NCBI RefSeq assembly: GCF_022539505.1
Contig: NC_061508.1
Location: 32,172,256-32,236,255 of the forward strand
Reading direction: 5' to 3'
From: Lolium rigidum
Taxonomy: Eukaryota > Streptophyta > Magnoliopsida > Poales > Poaceae
Length of the DNA stretch: 64,000 nucleotides
Made by a program: the position numbers and the translations under genes. Position 1 is the stretch's first letter. Each line of letters begins with the position of its first letter. Below, one piece after another: positions 57,890 through 64,000 of this stretch. Under the pieces are notes generated by a model. That model was not told the origin of the DNA and searched no databases. It saw only the letters and a program-made list of their open reading frames with translations.

Positions 57890-57903
57890 GCTTCGGGGAC
57901 TAA
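57890..57903 (+). other. Polypurine tract of the inner element
   Basis: gcttcggggactaa directly precedes the 3' LTR. Confidence 0.5.
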
Positions 57904-58620
57904 TGTTGGGGGGATGACCCCCGGTATGCCAAAGGCATGCCAAACCGGATGGTTTGAGCCATCAGGATACCGGTTAGATAATCGTACCGGAGTCTAAGAT
58001 AGGCGTTTGGCTGAACGAGGCTAAGCCGGTATCCTCATAAGGGGGATACCGGAACCGAGTAGAAAAGGTACCGGGCCACCGGAAGGAAGGGCTTGTCGGC
58101 AGGACCGGTCAAAGATTCTCTCAGAGCTAGAAGACAAAGATGAGCTAAGCAAAGTAGCTTTTGACGAAGGGCTGACAATAAAGAGAAGAGTGACGGTCAA
58201 AGAAGCCGGAGGACGTCAGCGCCCCTGATTAAAGAGGACTCCGGTGTCAGCTATGATTAAAGTAGCTTTGTAAAGTAGTTTGTCTAGTCAAAGATGCCAT
58301 TAGGGTTTCTTCCAGTGTAAGCCACCCTCTCCCCTATATAAGGAGAGGGGGCAGCCCTTCTTCACGGGCACGTAGCGAGACCATAGAAAGATCTGTGTAC
58401 TGAGAAGCTTGTAACCATGTTGAGATCAATGAAGCCCGCGATCTAGTAAAGAGTTCTTCCTCTTGTCTCTCTTCTCGCACACCTGCCTCTGGTTGTGTTC
58501 TTGAGGAGAGCATCCGGAAGTTCTTCCCATCTAATCGCAAACCCTCCCCCGAATCCTCATACGTCCATTCGGCCCCAACTTAAGCCATCCTATGGCATCT
58601 GCTCGTTCACCACGACGACA
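57904..58620 (+). repeat. 3' LTR of the inner Tat element
   Basis: 717 bp. It has four one-base insertions relative to the 5' LTR and seven transitions. It ends CGACGACA and is followed by ttcag. The TATA box is at about 58,333. Confidence 0.95.
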
Positions 58621-58625
58621 TTCAG

Positions 58626-60067
58626 CCATCACCGCGGATCAGATTTGTACAATTCTGAAAGATCAGTTCGGCATGATGCCGAAAAGGAAGACGTTCGGCT
58701 ATACCAAGCCGTACCCCAACGAGTACGAATTGATCCCGCTACCACCCAAATATCGGCTCCCGGACTTCACAAAGTTTAGTGGATCAGATGGTTCCAGCTC
58801 CATCGAGCATGTGAGCCGATATTTGGCACAGCTGGGCACGATCTCGGCATCAGACGAGCTGCGTGTGAGGTTCTTCGCACAGTCCCTCACAGGATCGGCT
58901 TTCGGGTGGTACACATCGCTGCCACCGAACTCAATCCGGACTTGGAAGCATTTGGAAGAGCAGTTCCATGAGCAGTATCACTCAGAGGCTTCCGAGGCTG
59001 GCATTGCCGATCTAGCACAAGTACGACAGAGGCGCGGGGAAACAGTGTCAGAATACATCCAGCGCTTCAGGACCATTAGGAACCGATGCTATTCGGTTCA
59101 CGTAAGCGAAAAGAAGCGATCGAGTTGGCGGTGGTGGGTCTCTCATCATCGATCAAGGACGTGGCCTCCCAAGCAGACTACCCTTCATTGGCGCACATGG
59201 TGCGAAGCCGTCGGCATATGAACAGCGCCACCCGGATGTTTACCGGGACAAATTCAAGCGTGCGGTGGTCCTGCTTGAGGCAGACGAGGATGAAGGTGCT
59301 GCGGGAGATCGAGAGGTAGCAGTGGCTGAATGGACTCGGGCGGCAGGCCCCGTGTCCTGCAAGTGGGTTAAGCCACAAGGCCCTCCAAAAGGGTTCGACT
59401 TCGACGTGACCAAAACTGAGCAGATTTTCGATCTCTTACTCACGGAGAAGCATATAAAGGTACCCGAAGGCCACAAGATCCCTACGGTGCGAGGAGCTGA
59501 ACGGAAAGCCATACTGCAAGTGGCATAACACGTTCACCCACACCACTAACGACGGCAGGGTGTGGCGTCAGCAGATCCAAATGGCGATAGAAAAAGGACG
59601 GCTAATTTTCAACCAGTACGCCATGAAGGTCGACACACACCCCTTCCCCGCCGTTAACATGGTGGAGTGTACTTACCATGGAGGGTGCCAGCCAGATTTC
59701 TCGTGCAATATCAACATGGTGGGACCTGGGCGCCACTCTGGTAAGGACGGAGATGAGGGCAGCTGCTCTCATAGCAAAGACACGAGAGGAAGCCGCTCCA
59801 CGCGATCGGCTCCGCCACGACGGCAAGCGCTACGTCACAGAGGGAGAAGTGAAGAACATAAGATATCAGCGACCTCTCTCTGATCACCTCCTCAACAAGT
59901 ATGTGAGTCAGTATGACCAACGCCGACGATACAACGACGACGATGAAACAGATCGTCTGGCTAGGGACGACAGGAGACGTCGTCGGCATGATCACGACGA
60001 GGAGCGATACGAGCGCCACGCCAAGGAAAAATCGAGGGAGCGAGACGACGTGGATAGGCACTGGGAC
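58626..60067 (+). pseudogene. Outer gypsy gag, capsid and basic region
   Basis: Continues the gag interrupted at 44,337. Capsid: LPDFTKFSGSDGSSSIEHVS, RYLAQLGTISASDELRVRFF, GWYTSLPPNSIRTWKHLEEQ and GETVSEYIQRFRTIRNRCYS are in one frame from 58,592. A frameshift at about 59,110 moves the reading to ELAVVGLSSSIKDVASQADY, and further changes follow near 59,200 and 59,500. A Cys/His segment (YCKWHNTFTHTTN...) lies at 59,510-59,560. A charged RNA-binding-like region rich in RRRYNDDDE and ERDDVDRHWD ends where the Mutator-like element enters at 60,068. Confidence 0.85.
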
Positions 60068-61121
60068 GGGAACGTATCAGGTGAAAACGACCCAGTTTCT
60101 GAAAATCTGAAAATACCTGTAAGAACCGTTGGATCCTGTACCAACGATCAGATGGTCAAGCTCATTCCCACCTCTCCTTTTTGTAAAACAGCCCTTACAG
60201 TCAGAAGAATGACCAATCCCGTCCTCAATCTATTCCCCTCTCTCTCTGTGTGTCTCCAGTCTCCACGATCCAGTCAACTCGGATTCTCCTCCATTTCCGG
60301 CTGCACACGGAGGTGTTCTCGGCGATGAGCAGTGCCGCTTGTTGCAGCAACCCCCTTAGATTTATCTCACGGAAATTTCGACCGCCACTCATCAAAATTA
60401 GTGGAGCAGATCCAACCTCAATGTTTTGTTTCTTGATTTTGGAGTGGGGGCAAAGATTCATTTGTTCAAGCTCCGCGCGTGAAGAAGTTCTTGTCTAATT
60501 CTGCTCTTGACTTATTTTAACTTCTTGACCCATTCCAGAAAATCAATATGCTAAAGATTTCCTAATTTCCTCCTTTGTGCCCATACGATTTGCTCTTGAA
60601 TAATAGGATTTCTTGCCCGATCTAAATAGTGGGATATTCATTATTTTTTGTACTGTTGAGATCTGATTCTGTGTGTACTCGTGATCTCTCCTTACTCTTG
60701 AATGGCGCTGGCCTACTGACGTTGGAATCGATTGGTTTTCTCTTTGCTCATGACCCGATCTAAATCAAACCAATCCATGTCTGTACTGGTTCATAAAATC
60801 AAAGTAAATTTTTTTTTTCTGTTTATTATGCTAAGATCTTGGGAATTTAAACATTAGTGAGTTCGTCACTGATCCGAATCGGGATGAAAAATGGTTCATC
60901 TGACCCATCTCCGAATCGTGAAGATGAGCCACCAGGAAGCTCTAGAAATTTCTATACGGTAATGTGACAGTACATAGATGGAGGGGGATATCTAGAAATG
61001 TGCATTCACTCATTGGTGGTGGAATGAAACTTTGATCTAGCCCGTTGGTACATGATCTAAGGGCTAAAACCAGAAATTTGCAGATTTGCAGAATTTGTGC
61101 ATTTTCACCTGATATGTCCCC
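60068..61121. mobile_element. Mutator-like element, possibly Pack-MULE
   Basis: The ends gggaacgtatcaggtgaaaa and (inverted) ggggacatatcaggtgaaaa match over about 20 bases with few mismatches. The 10-bp host sequence gcactgggac is duplicated at 60,058-60,067 and 61,122-61,131, and the gag reading continues across the duplication. Size is 1,054 bp. No transposase is present. A CT-rich block (60,220-60,320), then an ATG at 60,325 opening a 57-codon frame (MSSAACCSNPLRFIS), resembles a captured first exon. Confidence 0.85.
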
Positions 61122-61131
61122 GCACTGGGAC

Positions 61132-61704
61132 TGCCCCTTCTTCAGACACTGCTGGGATTCAGGAATGAGCTGATTGCCTACAATCGGCAATTGCCCAGAA
61201 TGTAAACAAAGGGAGAAGGATGCAGCTAACGTGTCCGTGTTCAAGCGTCTAGGGCCTCTCCCGCCTCGGAACAAGCATGCTGAGTCCGCTCGGGTGGAAG
61301 ATCTCGAGGAACTAGAGGACGATGATGAAGAAGACAAGTATCATCGGCCAAGATGGTGCCCTGATGGGCTCAGCCGTTCCCAGAAGCGAAGGGTTCAGCG
61401 TCTACGCGGATTGGAAGAAGCTGAAAGGTTATACCTGCACACGTTGAGGAAGGCACGGCCTGATCTGGCCGCCAAAATTCAGCGAACCCTGGACGAAGAA
61501 GGTCGGCCACAAACAAAAGAGTGGCGCCCCAAGCAAAGGAAAGCCGATGATGAAACATCGGCTGGCACAAACATGGTGCTCATCCTCCCAACGGAGTTTA
61601 CTGCTCGAGGATTAAACGATGCACTCAAGGTGGACGACGGCGAGCGCATCGACATGACAGAGGATGAAGTTAGGCTGGTCGTATCCACTGGCCTAACAAT
61701 GTAG
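61132..61704 (+). pseudogene. Outer gypsy gag, C-terminal part
   Basis: After the Mutator-like insertion gag resumes as PFFRHCWDSGM, then (in one long frame to 61,704) LPTIGNCPECKQREKDAANV, SVFKRLGPLPPRNKHAESAR, and RPRWCPDGLSRSQKRRVQRL followed by a helical basic part. It ends DMTEDEVRLVVSTGLTM and a stop. The paired Cys residues (NCPEC) with the upstream CPFFRHC-type half resemble a zinc-binding knuckle. No protease follows, so the polyprotein ends with gag. Confidence 0.8.
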
Positions 61705-63082
61705 CTGGAGAAAATCAATGAGCAAACGTGGCGAGGCTGATCCTTGTGATCGGCCCCAAAAATTTATGAAGGGACATTACGAAACCTTCATCGAACAAGC
61801 AACGTGGAGGCCGATTCCAGCAATCGGCCAAAATTATCCTCACTGTACATTCTATCTGGGTGCAACATTCGATCCAACAGGGAATACCTGAAGAGCCGAT
61901 ACCATCAAGCCCCTTGAAAGAATCGGCTCGGGGGGCACCTAGGTGGAGAAAACACGAGGATATGAAGTAGGAGTATCTTTCAAACGCCCAGCAGCCCAAG
62001 ATATTCTTTGATGATGGGTATTGAAGGATGGGGGCCGATACATAAATCGGCCGTAAAAATTCAAAAAAATTTAAGCACAGCCGATGCGCAGACATCGACT
62101 TAAGGATAGAAAGCCGATGCGTGGCCATCGACTTAAGAGGTATAACTGTTATAAGCAGAAGGTCAATGGAGCAGGAAGTGGGCCACGAAGAGAGACTCGA
62201 TGGACCAATGCCAATGCCTAGAGCAGCCTGGACATGCGGATCAGGTTAAGGATGGGTTGCATCAGATCCACCAAAGGGAAGGACCCGATCTGACCTGCAA
62301 GGCGCGAGAAGTGGACTGAAGAAGCTCGGGGGGCAGCTCACCCTGAAGGTTCTCTGCTCTAGAGAGCCGATTTTGTTGAAATCGCTGGTTCTACAGTATA
62401 ATTTGGAAGCCGATGGTGGCACCTGTGGCTGACTCACTACCTTTCTCGCCTTAACTGAGGCTCGGGGGGCAGATTGTCCTGAAGGACCCTTTGCTATAGG
62501 GAGCCGATTTTGTTGAAATCGGCTGACTCTACGTCTCAGCTGTTGAGGAATAGTTGCTGCGGAAAAAACGGAGCAGGAGCCTGTCCTGCAGAAGTATCAT
62601 CTCCAGCCTCTGGGTTGAGTTAGCAATGGTCTCAGAGAGCCCCTGAAAGCAAAGGGGATTTGGAAGAGAAGGGTCTGGCAGGAAAATGTCTGAAAACCTG
62701 AGGTTAATGATGAGGCCAGGCGTTATTTCAGGGGTTTTGCCGTTTAGTCCAGCATTACGCTCAGTGACTGCGGATTGGGCCTGTTCGGTTGGAAGTTTGG
62801 GGGATCTGAATTTGAGCAAGGTTCGCAGGTTACCGGTGCGTTGCCATCGGCTTATTGAGTGGTGATCAAATTAACAATCGGCCAAATCAGTACGAAAAGA
62901 AATCGGCGAAATCAAATTGGGGAAACTTCTTCATTAATGAACAGGATTTCTTACAAAGGAAGAGCCGATTGCTCAAAGAAGAACAAAAGAAGGGTCTATT
63001 GACCAATCTACTACTGCTAGGCCTACACTAGTAGATCCTAATCTACGGGCCATCGCTGCCCTCGTCGTCATCCTCGGAACTC
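61705..63082 (+). other. Non-coding 3' region of the outer gypsy element with iterated stem-loops
   Basis: No coding potential. GCCGAT(T) and its complement (A)ATCGGC recur as close inverted pairs: 61,809-61,829; 61,893-61,929; 62,033-62,052; 62,079-62,100 and 62,111-62,134 (one mismatch each); 62,364-62,386 (one base short); and 62,502-62,524 (perfect 9-bp stem, 5-base loop). The same motif is in the LTR at 43,241-43,259. A direct repeat of about 75 bases, gctcggggggcag... to gccgattttgttgaaatcg, occurs at 62,320-62,386 and 62,461-62,524. Confidence 0.8.
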
Positions 63083-63496
63083 TCATCGGCACCTGCCGCC
63101 GATGGGCTCCTCGTCGCTACTCCCGTAGCCCTCTACGGGAGCTTCATCCTCGTCTTCATCGTCGCTGCTCGTCGTCGTCCCACCACATGCGGAGGCGTTT
63201 CGCCGGCGGGTAGCCCTCGAGGGAGTCGTCGTCGTCGTCTTCCTCTTCCTCTTCTTCGGAGGTGGGGCAGCCGTCCCGGGGGAACCGGTCGTCCTCGCTT
63301 TCGACTCCAGTTCCCCGTCGGCGAGGAACTGGAGATCTTCATCCCCCCTGGTCAAGGACTGGTCGTCTTCGGACCAGATGGAGGAGGCGTGGTCTTCCTG
63401 GTCCCATTCTTCTGGGGCGCGAATGTCCGGCGGCGTCTCGCGGGAGGAGGAGGACCCATAGGAAAGGCCGGAAGAGGATGAGGAGGAAGAAGACAT
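63083..63496 (-). CDS. Antisense ORF near the 3' LTR of the outer gypsy element
   Basis: Minus-strand ATG at 63,496 in a good context (gccaccATG) opens 137 codons without interruption: a poly-Ser start, an acidic Asp/Glu/Ser-rich body (DIRAPEEWDQEDHASSIWSE), a basic PPKKRKRK cluster resembling a classical nuclear localisation signal, and an acidic tail (SSDDEDEDEAP). No enzymatic domain. The upstream minus-strand leader (63,500-63,600) has a weak tttatttaa TATA-like site. The ORF is intact whereas gag on the other strand is broken. It may encode an acidic nuclear accessory protein; function unknown. Confidence 0.55.
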   Translation of the reverse strand: MSSSSSSSSGLSYGSSSSRETPPDIRAPEEWDQEDHASSIWSEDDQSLTRGDEDLQFLADGELESKARTTGSPGTAAPPPKKRKRKTTTTTPSRATRRRNASACGGTTTSSDDEDEDEAPVEGYGSSDEEPIGGRCR

Positions 63497-63765
63497 GGTG
63501 GCACGGAAGGGTTTTTGGGTGCTAATGCGAGGAGGATGAAGGAGGAGCAAGCTGTTTAGAACGGTTAAATAAAAGGGATATGAGGGAGATTCAATGCCAC
63601 AGCAGTTTCCGAGGAGATGGTGCCCAACGAGAAAATTTCGCCGAGCCACGTGGAGAAGTGGAAAGGGCAAGGCATCATGATGAAGGATTCTGCGGCAGGT
63701 TCCGCTCTCGCCACGACATGACCCAACGAAAGAAAGCGTAATGATTTTGGAAATATCATTTCCAA

Positions 63766-63779
63766 AACCGAGGGGCATG
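63766..63779 (+). other. Polypurine tract of the outer gypsy element
   Basis: aaccgaggggcatg directly before the 3' LTR start. Confidence 0.6.
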
Positions 63780-64000
63780 TGTTATCACCAGAATTTGACC
63801 GGATCAGAGGTGGGCCGTGATCAAGATGGGCTTGAAGATTACATACAGAAGAAATACGTGAATCGGCCTTATATGCAACGTTTGGGCTAGTTTGCCCTTG
63901 TATCTGTAACATATTAGATTACGAGTCGGTTAGGAGTTAGAGTTTTACCCGTGCACGGTTAGGTGCACGCCTGAATTAGAAAGTCCCTTGGACTATAAAT
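63780..64000 (+). repeat. 3' LTR of the outer gypsy element, first 221 bases
   Basis: Identical to 42,357-42,577 over its full visible length. The remainder and the target duplication (expected atatt from 42,352-42,356) are outside the window. Confidence 0.95.

Larger units (their letters stand above)
44338..58620 (+). mobile_element. Inner Ty3/gypsy element of the Tat lineage, 14.3 kb
   Basis: LTRs at 44,338-45,050 (713 bp) and 57,904-58,620 (717 bp) are flanked by a perfect ttcag duplication (44,333-44,337; 58,621-58,625). A ttggcgcccaccgtggggc primer site follows the 5' LTR. The order gag, protease, reverse transcriptase, RNase H, a second archaeal-type RNase H, integrase identifies Ty3/gypsy of the Tat clade. 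A 6-kb region between integrase and 3' LTR carries an antisense gene with its own promoter, another Tat habit. By my count the LTRs differ by 7 substitutions, all transitions, and 4 one-base indels. Many frameshifts disrupt both sense and antisense genes. Confidence 0.95.
42357..64000 (+). mobile_element. Outer Ty3/gypsy element, pol-less, runs past the window
   Basis: The 5' LTR starts TGTTATCACCAG at 42,357, and the same start recurs at 63,780 after a purine tract. The 221 visible bases of the two LTRs are identical. The interior encodes only gag, in pieces interrupted by the nested gypsy element (44,338-58,620) and a Mutator-like element (60,068-61,121). It is followed by about 2 kb of non-coding DNA and a small antisense ORF. 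No protease, reverse transcriptase, RNase H or integrase of this element was found, so it is a gag-only derivative that depends on another element's pol. Confidence 0.9.

Noticed and set aside
1..64000. A phage-defence, biosynthetic or other bacterial-type gene system
   Set aside because: No operon structure or prokaryotic gene family is present; all coding matches are plant transposons plus one plant splicing factor.

Overview
This is nuclear DNA of a grass, most probably a Pooideae species (wheat, barley, oat or ryegrass relatives). The evidence is the density of nested LTR retrotransposons with grass-type termini, several PIF/Harbinger, Mutator-like and MITE insertions, and one ordinary intron-rich plant gene. 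No prokaryotic, viral or organellar gene, tRNA, rRNA or CRISPR array was found. The species cannot be fixed from the sequence alone.

Layout. 1-2,769: a Ty3/gypsy gag-protease fragment, joined to an inverted piece of a second LTR element that contains a 100-N gap. 2,770-4,920: a probable class II element with degraded host-gene-like pieces. 5,324-12,354: a complete LTR element (TSD gccat) with no gag or pol, sitting inside a Ty1/copia LTR remnant. 12,809-17,600: gene-poor, with short repeats. 17,609-19,164: a PIF/Harbinger-type non-autonomous element with its own ORF. About 19,640-28,700: the only host gene, a 16-coding-exon homologue of the splicing factor SUPPRESSOR OF ABI3-5 / RBM5. Its 5' UTR intron carries a 437-bp foldback element and a small Harbinger-type element. 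29,480-29,850: a minisatellite. 29,935-31,929: a second Harbinger-type element with an ORF on the minus strand.

32,577-64,000 is one nested stack. A minus-strand Harbinger transposase is split by a 4.9-kb Ty1/copia element (33,225-38,165, TSD ccttg). It is then cut by a long reversed LTR (38,719-42,356). That LTR is interrupted by a pol-less Ty3/gypsy element (42,357 to beyond 64,000). The pol-less element is split by a 14.3-kb Tat-lineage Ty3/gypsy element (44,338-58,620, TSD ttcag) and by a 1-kb Mutator-like element (60,068-61,121, 10-bp TSD).

The most unusual features are: (i) antisense genes inside both gypsy elements, one encoding the 'putative gypsy-type transposon' (Transposase_28) domain behind its own TATA box; (ii) two 16-bp-arm hairpins with the same TCT loop in the outer gypsy LTR, plus an iterated GCCGAT/ATCGGC stem-loop motif in its non-coding 3' half; (iii) two lesions in the host splicing-factor gene, a GA instead of GT donor and a one-base frameshift. 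Single-base indels are so frequent in otherwise young elements that consensus error must be excluded before any gene is called dead.
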